Shown: piece by piece, positions 18,035 through 26,362 of the stretch
Layout of the letters: every line of letters starts with the position of its first letter
Numbering within the stretch: position 1 is the stretch's first letter
Assembly: GCA_003856375.1 (NCBI GenBank)
Contig: CP034120.1
Span: forward strand, 3,281,501-3,345,500
From: Glaciecola amylolytica
GTDB taxonomy: Bacteria > Bacteroidota > Bacteroidia > Flavobacteriales_D > Crocinitomicaceae
Direction: 5' to 3'
DNA: 64,000 nt
The notes under the pieces: model-generated
Seen by the model: only the letters and a program-made list of their open reading frames with translations
What the model was told of the DNA's origin: nothing
Database searches by the model: none
Translations under genes and position numbers: made by a program

Positions 18035-19480
18035 TTATAAGGAAATGCTTCCCGTTTTCAAAAACAGTTCTTTGATCTTTTCGACATGTCCCGTTTCAAC
18101 GATCTGATTCAAGGTTTCCAGATGTACATAAAAAACGGCATTCCCCACTTTCCGGAAACGGATCACTCTGGTGTGCGGCGACTTCGGATCGATCGCTCCG
18201 GGCAAATCTGACAAATCTTTGATTTCCATCTCCGACAATTGCTTCATACAAGGCAGACACATCATTTCGGAATCACTCATCACATAATGCTTGAGCAAAT
18301 CCCACTTCAGTTCCGTGTTGGCAACGATTTCCAGTTCCGATCGCTCATTCAGTACAAAAATAGCCGGGTTTCCGGGCACGGACGTACAGTATTGCTTCTC
18401 CCCTTTCTGGTTTTTGTAAATCCGTAGATTGGGAGTTTGAGGTTTCGCCAATTTTAAATCCTGAACAGGAAAATTCAGAACGGTTTCTTTGATATCGTAG
18501 TCCGAATCCAGTTCAAAAACGCGTGCATTGAAGGCATAGGTATTACTTCCGGTTAATTTCGTCCAGGTCAGCATCCAGCCATCATTTACCATGCTGAAAC
18601 TAACCGAACTCGCCGCCGGATTTGATTCAACAACAGTAGTATAAACTTTCTTTTGGGAGAAATCCTTCAGGTTCACCGACCAAACATCCAGATTTGATTT
18701 GCAATAATCTACGCTTTTGTAGTCACTCAGCGTCAAGGGTGGAGCATTCCGGTCTTTGAAGGATGTTTTGCTCAAACAAAATAAAAGCTCTTGTTTCTTA
18801 TTGATCCCGATACATTTAAAATCATACAAATCCAGAACTTCTTTTTTCTTCCCGTAAGAAGCGTCAAAAACATCGATCAGTAAGTATTCATAGGAAACGG
18901 AATAATTCGTCAAATCCAGAATACTCAATCTCAGATACGTGTTGATTCCTTTCGGTTTGTATTGATTCGGATGCGTATTGGCAGAAATGGCATAATACGT
19001 CTGATAAATAATGACCTTATTCTTGATTTCGGTGATAATTCCCGCATCTACGTGATTCGCATTATTGGAATACTGATCCCAGACACTTTTAACCACCCGT
19101 GCCTGTTTTTCCAGCTGAATGGCTTTGTATTCGTTTTTCCGATCCGGAAAATACTTCTCGATATGAAGGTAGTCGTCCGCAAAAGTATACCGCGTATTCG
19201 TTTGCATATCAAATGTCGTGAAGCTGCTCGTTTTCTGCTCCGGATCAGCTTTTTCCTCAATCACTTCCTGAGTAAGATCGCGGTTCAGAATTCCTTTCGA
19301 ATCAAACTTAAAGCGGTAATTCCCCTCCGACAATTGAAAAGAACCGTCTTCAAAAAGATATGTACCAATCTGGTGAGGCAACTTGTTTTTGAAGTATTCG
19401 GAGTTCTGAACCCAGGAATTCGATTGTCCGAACAAAAAACAGGAAAAAAGCAGAAAAACAAGTGAACTTAGAAGGCGCAT
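18035..19480 (-). CDS. secreted hypothetical protein, possible beta-propeller
   Basis: A 481-residue exported protein (signal MRLLSSLVFLLFSCFLFGQ) of unknown function. The body has many short beta segments and aromatic residues ('NSWVQNSEYFKNKLPHQIG', 'YLRLSILDLTNYSVSYEYLL', 'KQYCTSVPGNPAIFVLNERS'), compatible with a propeller-like periplasmic or surface protein, but I see no diagnostic motif. It has no T9SS C-terminal sorting signal that I can recognise. It is transcribed divergently from the ferredoxin gene. Confidence 0.7.
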   Translation of the reverse strand: MRLLSSLVFLLFSCFLFGQSNSWVQNSEYFKNKLPHQIGTYLFEDGSFQLSEGNYRFKFDSKGILNRDLTQEVIEEKADPEQKTSSFTTFDMQTNTRYTFADDYLHIEKYFPDRKNEYKAIQLEKQARVVKSVWDQYSNNANHVDAGIITEIKNKVIIYQTYYAISANTHPNQYKPKGINTYLRLSILDLTNYSVSYEYLLIDVFDASYGKKKEVLDLYDFKCIGINKKQELLFCLSKTSFKDRNAPPLTLSDYKSVDYCKSNLDVWSVNLKDFSQKKVYTTVVESNPAASSVSFSMVNDGWMLTWTKLTGSNTYAFNARVFELDSDYDIKETVLNFPVQDLKLAKPQTPNLRIYKNQKGEKQYCTSVPGNPAIFVLNERSELEIVANTELKWDLLKHYVMSDSEMMCLPCMKQLSEMEIKDLSDLPGAIDPKSPHTRVIRFRKVGNAVFYVHLETLNQIVETGHVEKIKELFLKTGSISL

Positions 19481-19505
19481 TAATAGAATTTATGTGTCGT
19501 TTAAT

Positions 19506-19513
19506 CAAATATA
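19506..19513 (-). promoter_or_regulatory. -7 box for the 18035-19480 gene
   Basis: TATATTTG on the minus strand, 25 nt before the ATG, back to back with the ferredoxin box at 19547. Confidence 0.45.
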
Positions 19514-19546
19514 ACATTTCTCTGAATCACCGCAGGGAATAGTTAG

Positions 19547-19554
19547 TACCTTTG
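19547..19554 (+). promoter_or_regulatory. -7 box for the ferredoxin gene
   Basis: TACCTTTG, an exact TAnnTTTG match, 13 nt before the ATG at 19568. No convincing -33 element is visible. Confidence 0.45.
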
Positions 19555-19567
19555 CAAAAATTTTGCC

Positions 19568-19891
19568 ATGGCAGACATTACAGTAACAATCATTGACAGA
19601 GAGGGAGTAACTCACGAATTATCAGCGCCTACAGACATGAATATGAACATCATGGAACTTTGCAGGGCGTATGAACTTCCGGTAAAAGGTGAATGCGGCG
19701 GGATGGCAATGTGCGCAACGTGTCAGTGCTACCTGGAATCCGATACTCCTCTGGAGGAACAAAGCGATGCAGAACTGGATATGCTGGATCAGGCATTTTA
19801 CGTGAAATCAAACAGCCGTTTGGGATGTCAGATTCCTATTTCGGAAGAAATTGACGGAATTGTCTTAAGATTGGCGCCGGAGGCAGAGTAA
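19568..19891 (+). CDS. adrenodoxin-type [2Fe-2S] ferredoxin
   Basis: A 107-residue electron carrier with one plant/vertebrate-type [2Fe-2S] cluster. Ligands are visible as C43-x5-C49-x2-C52-x34-C87 ('GECGGMAMCATC' and 'LGCQIP'), the spacing of adrenodoxin/ISC-type ferredoxins and not of photosynthetic ones. The acidic segment 'PLEEQSDAELDMLD' is the usual partner-binding helix. It is monocistronic; no ISC genes are near, so the redox partner is unknown. Confidence 0.9.
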   Translation: MADITVTIIDREGVTHELSAPTDMNMNIMELCRAYELPVKGECGGMAMCATCQCYLESDTPLEEQSDAELDMLDQAFYVKSNSRLGCQIPISEEIDGIVLRLAPEAE

Positions 19892-19996
19892 TTCCTTCCA
19901 CGCGTTAAGTAATTGGACTGATCCTCCTCCCAAGGGGAAATTCGAAATATGTACCCTTTTGAGAAGATAAAAGTTCAGGAGAAAACCAATTCGTAA

Positions 19997-20818
19997 TTAC
20001 AACGTAAAAGTCAATCCTGTTCCGAAGCTGAAAACCCCCAATTGTCTTCGCAGATTTACCTTGGACCAAACTTCTCTTCCTGAGAACCAGTATTCAGATT
20101 CATCCATTCGTCTGAATTTCTTCTTTCCGAATTGAAATGCGTATTGGTATCTGAAACCTACATGAAACAAAACTCTTTTGGTGATCGGGTAATTCATACG
20201 GAATCCAAACATAAATACCATTCCTCTGAATTCTTCGGCACGTGAGTCCAATAGGCGTTCTTTCACCGATGAAACCAATACACTTTCGTCCGGATTGGCA
20301 AGCTCTATTGCCAGATCCCTGTTCGGAAGCTGAATCAGGGAATAACCGATTCCGATTTCACTCGCAAATCCACAGGGAATGTTACTGTTGTTCAAAGCAA
20401 CCGTTGCTCTCGGCATAAAAACAGTTTCACGGATCGGAAGATAGGCTACTTTCCCATCCAGATACTCTGCAATCATTGTTCCACCGGTGTCTTTGTAATT
20501 TCGTGTCAATTCATCAACTGATTGCAGATTCACCCGGTAAAAACGCTGCGAAAACTCCAAGCCGAAACCGACTGATTCCGTTACGGCAACATTCAAGCTG
20601 GCTCTGTAGGCCACATCCAGTAAATTATATGAACTGTGCAGAGCTCCTTTCCTTGACACATATCCTTTGCGCTCTCCGAAGATGTTTTGCAGCAAAGGAA
20701 TCTGTCCCTGTCCGTCAATTTCCAGAAAAACCCGCTTGCCGTAATAACCGACTTCCTGAGCCTGTGAAAACAAAGCAGCAAACAAACAGCAAAAAACAAG
20801 GGCTTTTCTAATAGTCAT
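19997..20818 (-). CDS. outer-membrane beta-barrel-like hypothetical protein
   Basis: A 273-residue exported protein (signal MTIRKALVFCCLFAALFSQAQ). Alternating amphipathic strands ('SLNVAVTESVGFGLEFSQRF', 'LFHVGFRYQYAFQFGKKKF') and a terminal 'LGVFSFGTGLTFTL' are typical of an outer-membrane barrel end. Function is unknown. Its start overlaps the 3' end of the M48 peptidase gene by 11 nt, so the two are probably one transcription unit. Confidence 0.7.
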   Translation of the reverse strand: MTIRKALVFCCLFAALFSQAQEVGYYGKRVFLEIDGQGQIPLLQNIFGERKGYVSRKGALHSSYNLLDVAYRASLNVAVTESVGFGLEFSQRFYRVNLQSVDELTRNYKDTGGTMIAEYLDGKVAYLPIRETVFMPRATVALNNSNIPCGFASEIGIGYSLIQLPNRDLAIELANPDESVLVSSVKERLLDSRAEEFRGMVFMFGFRMNYPITKRVLFHVGFRYQYAFQFGKKKFRRMDESEYWFSGREVWSKVNLRRQLGVFSFGTGLTFTL

Positions 20819-23060
20819 TTTTCGCTTGTTTTAACTGGTGAAACATTCCGTACAATCTGGAACCGATAAAATGCTTTGTAGAAGGCTCATTGGCATAATA
20901 TGACCGGTTGAGAACAAGTTCTCCGGTTTTCAGATCCAATACGTAAAACTGCCAATCGGAATAATGTCCGGAAAGAATTTCTATTGGAAAATAAACCAAA
21001 CCAACCGGAAGTAAAACAGTGAAAAGCAACACGTTTCCGAAATACAAATCCGGAGCATAAGCATGTTGATATTCCAAAAACACGAGTTTGTCTGCACCGT
21101 ACAGTTTTTGAATCCGGTTCAAATCCGGCAGATCCAGAACAAAATAATCGCTTTCATGATCTTTGATTGCCCGGGTTAAGCTTCGCTGCAGGAATGCATA
21201 ATTATTCCAGTCTTCCGCATTCAGCGTATCCAGTCTTTGCAAACTCAAGGTTTCCACATGAATATTCAGATCTGAAGCATTGTCCCTTACTTCCTTCATC
21301 ATCAAATCCCGCGTTTTAAATGTTTTGTAAACATTTATCTCGGAAGATCGGGTAGTTTCGAAAATAGCAGGTTGAAACAACAGCATGGAATCCATTGTGA
21401 GATGCATTTCGTCATCGTACTTCAAATATTCCAGATCCAGCTGTTCGCTGTCGGTCATCAGATTAAACTCATCATTTCTTTTTTCGAGCAGTGTACTCTT
21501 CTTCGCATATTGCTTGAATTTCATCAGGAAATTAGTGTCCCGGATAATATCCGCAATTCCGTACATATAGAATTTGGTCGAATCAATTTCAAACCCATCC
21601 GTCATTCCTTTGGATTGATTCTCAATCACAGCATACTTGTCCAATTCATCAGTCGGAAGTTTTTCTCCTGAATTCGCAGCCTTCTTTTTTTCATTCAGGT
21701 AAACGAGCGTTTCAGCATAGTTTCTGTTTGAAAATTTATCCAGATCAAAATCTTCGCTCTTAACCAGCAGCTGAATCGCTGTTTCAAGGCTCTTCCGTGC
21801 AATTAAGTTCGTGGTGTCTTTTTGGTAAGCATCGTAAATCACCCGTAATCCTACAGCAAGTTTTCCATTCTTCGGAAGCACATTGACAAACTGGTTCAGA
21901 ATCGATATCTGCCCTTCGTAATAGCGTACTTTCTTTCTGGGAAGACTTCCATAATAACTTGGTTTTCTTTTCTGAGCAACCGATTTCATCACGTCCAGCC
22001 ACGCCTGTGATTTGCAATTTGCCAAAAACGCCGAGCCGGGATATCTTTTTTCTAAAATGTAGATCGCGTACAAAGCTTCTACCGGTTCTTCATCGTATAC
22101 TTTATTCAGAACATATTCAAAGCGGGCAACATCTCTGATGTAGAAAAAACAAGAACTGTCTTCATACAGCATATTCTTGTCCCAATCCTTGAATTTGGAA
22201 ACCTGCTCCGTTACCTGCTCTTTTCTTTTAGCCAGATTCGGGTGCGACATCAGGTAGTCATTGTACTTAAACTTTGCTGAAATCTCGGTTCTTTTGAAGT
22301 CAAAGTACATTTCAGGAATGTACATTTCTGTGGTATTGAAATACGTTTTATCGAATTTCATTTCTTCAAAAGGAAGATAGGAATAAAGCAGTACATCAAA
22401 TGTTTTATTGATTTCCGCAGGTTTGTATCCTGCATCATGAACCATCTTGACAGCCAATCGGTCTGCTTCCAGTTCATTTTCCCGTGAATAATTGCTTAAA
22501 AAACGGGCTCTTTCATTGTATGAATAAAATTTCTCCTTGGTAGCGTATTCATAAAGCTCCAATACGTGATGTTCCTCAAAATGGATGATTTCATGAGAAA
22601 GAACAAAAGCCAATTGTGCTTCGGTCGTCAGCTGGGCAATTAATCCGGTTGTGACGAAAACGATTCCCTGTCTGGTTGAAAAAGCATTTGCATCGGTGGA
22701 ATTGTAGACATAAAACCGCAATTTTCCTTCCAGATCTTCATTTCCGGCAATGAGTTTATCACCCAGTTTCTGTAAATACCGGCTAATGGTATCGCCGAAA
22801 GTCACATTTCCGGAATACAGAATTTCATCAATGGAATAATTGATCTGTTCTACAAAAAATTGTTTTTTCCTCGGAGTCAGCGATTTCAGATCTGTTCGGT
22901 GATCCTCTTTAATCTTGTTCAGAGTGGAATTTGAAAAGTCCTTTGGAACCGGACCTTTATTGCATAAGGGTTGGTAGTGATTAAAATCTTCCTGCGCCAT
23001 CAGATTGGAAAAAGCACCAATCAATGAGCACACAAAAGCTATTAAACATTTCCCTACCAT
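20808..23060 (-). CDS. M48-family zinc metallopeptidase with long C-terminal extension
   Basis: A membrane or periplasmic peptidase of 750 residues. After an N-terminal signal (to about residue 22) comes the M48 catalytic domain: 'GIVFVTTGLI' near 132, zinc motif HEIIH (156-160) and the third-ligand helix 'ENELEADRLAVKMV' near 194-207. Residues 320-750 are an extra region of helices and sheets with no motif I know, plus a hydrophobic stretch near 680-700 ('NVLLFTVLLPVGLVYFPIEI'). The M48 domain alone is usually 200-270 residues, so the extension is distinctive. The start is 6 nt within the nadE 3' end. Confidence 0.85.
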   Translation of the reverse strand: MVGKCLIAFVCSLIGAFSNLMAQEDFNHYQPLCNKGPVPKDFSNSTLNKIKEDHRTDLKSLTPRKKQFFVEQINYSIDEILYSGNVTFGDTISRYLQKLGDKLIAGNEDLEGKLRFYVYNSTDANAFSTRQGIVFVTTGLIAQLTTEAQLAFVLSHEIIHFEEHHVLELYEYATKEKFYSYNERARFLSNYSRENELEADRLAVKMVHDAGYKPAEINKTFDVLLYSYLPFEEMKFDKTYFNTTEMYIPEMYFDFKRTEISAKFKYNDYLMSHPNLAKRKEQVTEQVSKFKDWDKNMLYEDSSCFFYIRDVARFEYVLNKVYDEEPVEALYAIYILEKRYPGSAFLANCKSQAWLDVMKSVAQKRKPSYYGSLPRKKVRYYEGQISILNQFVNVLPKNGKLAVGLRVIYDAYQKDTTNLIARKSLETAIQLLVKSEDFDLDKFSNRNYAETLVYLNEKKKAANSGEKLPTDELDKYAVIENQSKGMTDGFEIDSTKFYMYGIADIIRDTNFLMKFKQYAKKSTLLEKRNDEFNLMTDSEQLDLEYLKYDDEMHLTMDSMLLFQPAIFETTRSSEINVYKTFKTRDLMMKEVRDNASDLNIHVETLSLQRLDTLNAEDWNNYAFLQRSLTRAIKDHESDYFVLDLPDLNRIQKLYGADKLVFLEYQHAYAPDLYFGNVLLFTVLLPVGLVYFPIEILSGHYSDWQFYVLDLKTGELVLNRSYYANEPSTKHFIGSRLYGMFHQLKQAKNDY

Positions 23061-23833
23061 TTAATATTTTCAGGGAGTAAGCAAACCGGAATCGGTTCCA
23101 TTTTGTGTTTATTCGCACGATTCAATTTGCGGTAGATTGTCAGCACTTCTTTTTGTCTTTCGTTTAACGTTTCTTCGTTTCCGTTGAATCCCATCGCCCA
23201 TTCCAGCTCCGGATAGGTTGCGCCCATCTGATCTTCATCCGAACGGCCGTCTTCCCACAAACCATCTGTTGGTTTTGCTACCAAAATGGATTCCACGATA
23301 TTCAGAGAACCTGCCAATTCAAACACTTCTGTTTTCGTCAGGTCTGCAATCGGACTTAAATCCACTCCGCCATCACCGTATTTTGTAAAGAATCCCACTC
23401 CGAAATCTTCAATTTTGTTTCCTGTTCCGGCTACCAGCAAGCTGTGCGTTTGTCCGAGAGCATATAAGGTTGTCATTCTCAATCTGGCTCTTGAATTTGC
23501 CATTGCCAAATGATTTTCTACCGTACTTGCAGGAAAAGTTCTCTCCAATTGCTGAAACGCATCTGTTAAGTCAATGGTTTGTGCCTCGACATTGGAAAAA
23601 TTCGTTTGTAACCACTCAATATGCTCGGTAGCTCTTGTAAATTCTGCTTTCGTTTGACGAATCGGCATATTGAGCACCAATACTTTCATTCCTGTTTTTG
23701 CACACAACGTAGATGTCACAGCACTGTCCACTCCACCGGAGATTCCGACAATAAACCCGTTTACACCCGCATTCAATGCATATTGTTTCAACCAATTTGA
23801 GATATAGTCGATTACTTGTAATTCCTTTTCCAT
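23054..23833 (-). CDS. nadE: NH3-dependent NAD+ synthetase
   Basis: NadE makes NAD+ from deamido-NAD+, ATP and ammonia. The 259-residue product has the pyrophosphatase loop 'GISGGVDSAVTS' (30-41) and 'VAGTGNKIEDFGVGFFTKYG', with 'GDGGVDLSPIADLTKTEVFEL' for the NaAD site. It lacks a glutaminase domain. The ATG at 23833 fits the family N-terminus; an earlier in-frame start adds eight unconserved residues. It is near gldB-gldC, and I recall nadE beside gldBC in other gliding Bacteroidota. Confidence 0.95.
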   Translation of the reverse strand: MEKELQVIDYISNWLKQYALNAGVNGFIVGISGGVDSAVTSTLCAKTGMKVLVLNMPIRQTKAEFTRATEHIEWLQTNFSNVEAQTIDLTDAFQQLERTFPASTVENHLAMANSRARLRMTTLYALGQTHSLLVAGTGNKIEDFGVGFFTKYGDGGVDLSPIADLTKTEVFELAGSLNIVESILVAKPTDGLWEDGRSDEDQMGATYPELEWAMGFNGNEETLNERQKEVLTIYRKLNRANKHKMEPIPVCLLPENIKW

Positions 23834-23855
23834 AAATCTTGTTAGTAAAAATAAC

Positions 23856-23891
23856 AAAAAATCCCGTCTTGACTAAGCCAGGACGGGATTT
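23856..23891 (-). terminator. terminator between the PorT-like gene and nadE
   Basis: AAATCCCGTC (23859-23868) pairs with GACGGGATTT (23882-23891), a 10-bp stem with 13-nt loop. On the minus strand it is followed by TTTTTGTTATTTTT. It ends the 23916-24764 gene and so separates it from nadE. Confidence 0.75.
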
Positions 23892-23915
23892 CTAATGAAG
23901 TATAAATCTGTTCTC

Positions 23916-24764
23916 TTAGAATAGAATCCCTATTTTCAAAGTGAATTGAGTTTGTGTTGTTTTCAAACCGAAATAATCGTTACCTCCTCCTGATCTGTTG
24001 AAAAGCGTTTTGTTCTTTCCGCTTCCTTCAATATTGATCGGAGTCAAACCGTAGTAGAATCCAAGTTCAGCGAACAACAACGTGTTTCCTGTGAAGTTCC
24101 ATTGAGCTCCACCAGCCAAACCTAAAGATGCACGGATAAAACTCACATCATTTCCATAAGCTGTTTTCATTCCGGTCATTTCCGTTGCTGTTGAAGGGAA
24201 TAATCCAGCTTCAATTGCATCAATACTTGTTCCGTTTGCTCCGTTTCCGAAGATCATTCCCTGATCATCTTTTGAAGATTTGATCAAGAAACTTGTACGT
24301 GCTCCAAACTTTCCGTAGTAACGGAAATCACCGATTGCGTTTGTTCTGAAGATCAACATCGTTGGCAAAGTAGCGTAGATGCTTTTGTATTTTCTTCCTG
24401 TCAAACGGAAAACCTGATCTGTATTCGGATCTTTTACATCTTCTTCCTGAATGATATTGTTATCGTTATAGTAGTAATAAGAATTACCGTTTATTGCTGT
24501 CATTGCAATTTTGTACGACTCGAAGTCGAACTCTAACCCGGTCATAAACCCGATGTTCTCACTGAAGTTGAAATTGATATTCAAACCAAAAGAGTTTTGA
24601 ACTCCAGCTCCATCTTTTTCGATCCGTTTTGTTCCGGGTTTTGTGAAATTCAATCCTAGTTGGTAGGCAATTCCCATGTTTACTTTTTTATCAGATCCTT
24701 CTGATTGTCCAAAAACGGCTGCAGAAAAAGTTACTGCCAAACATGTTACTATTAATCTTTTCAT
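23916..24764 (-). CDS. PorT-like outer-membrane beta-barrel protein
   Basis: A 282-residue exported barrel (signal MKRLIVTCLAVTFSAAVFGQ). The pattern 'VNMGIAYQLGLNFTKPGTKR', 'NIGFMTGLEFDFESYKI', 'YYGKFGARTSFLIKS' and the final 'TQFTLKIGILF' fit the PorT/OMP_b-brl_2 group common in Bacteroidota. Whether it works in T9SS as PorT does is unproven. It is divergent from gldB across 68 nt, so regulation may be shared. Confidence 0.7.
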   Translation of the reverse strand: MKRLIVTCLAVTFSAAVFGQSEGSDKKVNMGIAYQLGLNFTKPGTKRIEKDGAGVQNSFGLNINFNFSENIGFMTGLEFDFESYKIAMTAINGNSYYYYNDNNIIQEEDVKDPNTDQVFRLTGRKYKSIYATLPTMLIFRTNAIGDFRYYGKFGARTSFLIKSSKDDQGMIFGNGANGTSIDAIEAGLFPSTATEMTGMKTAYGNDVSFIRASLGLAGGAQWNFTGNTLLFAELGFYYGLTPINIEGSGKNKTLFNRSGGGNDYFGLKTTQTQFTLKIGILF

Positions 24765-24818
24765 AAGTTATCTTAAAAGTGAATCAAATATAGTTTCTTT
24801 CAATGAGACTAGAATGAT

Positions 24819-24826
24819 TATTTTTG
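24819..24826 (+). promoter_or_regulatory. -7 box for gldB
   Basis: TATTTTTG ends 6 nt before the ATG at 24833. It shows that the longer frame, starting at a TTG inside the box, is not the real start. Confidence 0.45.
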
Positions 24827-24832
24827 ACCAAT

Positions 24833-25864
24833 ATGAAATTTACGCAAAAAATTAGTTCGTTTACACGTTTCATGTGTGTTTTAATTCTGTTATCGGTGGT
24901 TTCCTGCTCAAACCCACTGGATGTGGACATTTCTTCAAGCAATTACCAGTTATCCGGCGTTCAATTAGACAGTATTCTGAAAAATACTCCGAAGCAGCAG
25001 TTGAATTCTGAGATTGAAAAACTGGCACAACAATTCCCGGAAATTATCGACTATCAGTTTTACTATTGTTTCAAAACGGGGCTTCCAAAAGACAGTACTT
25101 TTGCCATGAATTGGGCAGAATTTACACAAAACAGTTATTACAAAAGATTGTCGAAACGCATCGATGAAAAGTTCGCGGCAAAACTCCCGGAGTCGAGACG
25201 GATTATCGAAGACGGATTTAAGCGGCTTCAGGTGCATTTACCGAAGAGCAAACTTCCGAAATCCATCCTTTTCATGAACTCTTATTTTGCTTCGAGCATG
25301 TATTGCACGGAAAATGAGATCGGAGTTGGTTTGGAACGCTATTTAGGAGCAAAAACAGATGTCATCAAGGAATTGCCGGGCGATGTTTTCTACGAATGGA
25401 TCAAAGAAGCCATGGAACCCGAATACCTGGAACGCGATGCTGTTTGCGCGTGGATTCTGACGCACATTTGTGAGCCCGGAAAAGATTTCAATAACATTCA
25501 GGCAATGGTTCAGTGGGGAAAAATCCTCTATCTGACCAAAGCGGCTCTACCTGAACAGGAAGAACACATTCTGCTGCGCTACAATGCCAGGGATTACGAA
25601 TGGGCACTGAGAAATGAACGCGATTTCTGGGAATATCTCGTAAAACAGAACATGTTATTTATGAAAAGCGAAACCGATCAGGCGGCATTTCTACAGGAAG
25701 CTCCTTTCACTGCCGGGCTGCCTCAAAAAGGGCCGGATCGCCTGGGTCAATTTTTAGGTTACCGTATTGTTTGTAGCTTCATGGAACAATATGATGTAAC
25801 TTTGCAGGAACTAATAAACAAACCGTACAACGAAATTTTAACAGAATACCAAATTAACGATTGA
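24833..25864 (+). CDS. gldB: gliding motility lipoprotein GldB
   Basis: GldB is a lipoprotein needed for gliding, first described in Flavobacterium johnsoniae; its molecular role is unclear. The 343-residue product has a lipoprotein signal ending LLSVVSC. It then has an alpha-helical domain of DUF2268-like type ('GDVFYEWIKEAMEPEYLERD', 'GPDRLGQFLGYRIVCSFMEQ'). In the peptidase relatives a zinc site sits in this fold; I see no HExxH here. It is followed after 4 nt by gldC, the standard gldB-gldC pair. Confidence 0.85.
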   Translation: MKFTQKISSFTRFMCVLILLSVVSCSNPLDVDISSSNYQLSGVQLDSILKNTPKQQLNSEIEKLAQQFPEIIDYQFYYCFKTGLPKDSTFAMNWAEFTQNSYYKRLSKRIDEKFAAKLPESRRIIEDGFKRLQVHLPKSKLPKSILFMNSYFASSMYCTENEIGVGLERYLGAKTDVIKELPGDVFYEWIKEAMEPEYLERDAVCAWILTHICEPGKDFNNIQAMVQWGKILYLTKAALPEQEEHILLRYNARDYEWALRNERDFWEYLVKQNMLFMKSETDQAAFLQEAPFTAGLPQKGPDRLGQFLGYRIVCSFMEQYDVTLQELINKPYNEILTEYQIND

Positions 25865-25868
25865 GAAA

Positions 25869-26219
25869 ATGGAAGAAGAAGTAGTAACAAAACGATCAGC
25901 AATTTCAGTAAAAATAGGCCTTAATGCAAATAATCTTCCACTTGAAATGCATTGGAGCGCTGAAGACGGCGGAATCGAAAACGCTCCTGCCAAAGCACTG
26001 ATGATGTCGCTTTGGAACCCGGATGACAAAAACACCATGAAGATTGATTTGTGGACGAAAGATATGTCGGTAGAAGAAATGAAACAGTTTTTTCATCAAA
26101 CACTCCTGACAATGGCTGATACTTTTGAGAAGGCAACAGGAGAAAACCTGATTGCGGAAGATTTAAGGGATTATTGCTACCACTTTGCAGAAAAGATGGA
26201 GATTATGCCTGAGAAATAA
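25869..26219 (+). CDS. gldC: gliding motility protein GldC
   Basis: GldC is a small soluble protein that improves gliding in Flavobacterium and is coded next to gldB. The 116-residue product carries the family line 'MHWSAEDGGIENAPAKALMM' near 26-45 and 'SLWNPDDKNTMKIDLWTKDM' next to it. A helical C-terminal half follows. It has no signal peptide. The unit ends at the bidirectional terminator at 26275-26311. Confidence 0.9.
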   Translation: MEEEVVTKRSAISVKIGLNANNLPLEMHWSAEDGGIENAPAKALMMSLWNPDDKNTMKIDLWTKDMSVEEMKQFFHQTLLTMADTFEKATGENLIAEDLRDYCYHFAEKMEIMPEK

Positions 26220-26220
26220 T

Positions 26221-26362
26221 TTTAGATTTTAAGACTTCAGGACATTAAGCCTTTAGGACTTTACATTCTTAAACAAAAAAAAGACTTTGGAATCTCCAAA
26301 GTCTTTTTTTTGACTCATATTTCAAGTCCTGACATCTTAATATCTTAAAATCCTAAAGTCCT
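26221..26362. repeat. AGGACTTTAAGA-type intergenic repeat around a terminator
   Basis: Both flanks of the hairpin at 26275-26311 carry tracts such as AAGACTTCAGGACATTAAG and, in inverse orientation, GACTTTAGGATTTTAAGAT. They are inverted with respect to each other, so the whole 140-nt gap is one large imperfect dyad between convergent genes. Similar tracts are at 48131-48237, 52566-52604 and 53863-53929. Confidence 0.6.
26275..26311. terminator. bidirectional terminator between gldC and the S46 peptidase
   Basis: A 16-bp stem (26275-26290 with 26296-26311): eight A, GACTTTGG, a 5-nt loop, CCAAAGTC, eight T. It serves both convergent genes. Confidence 0.9.
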
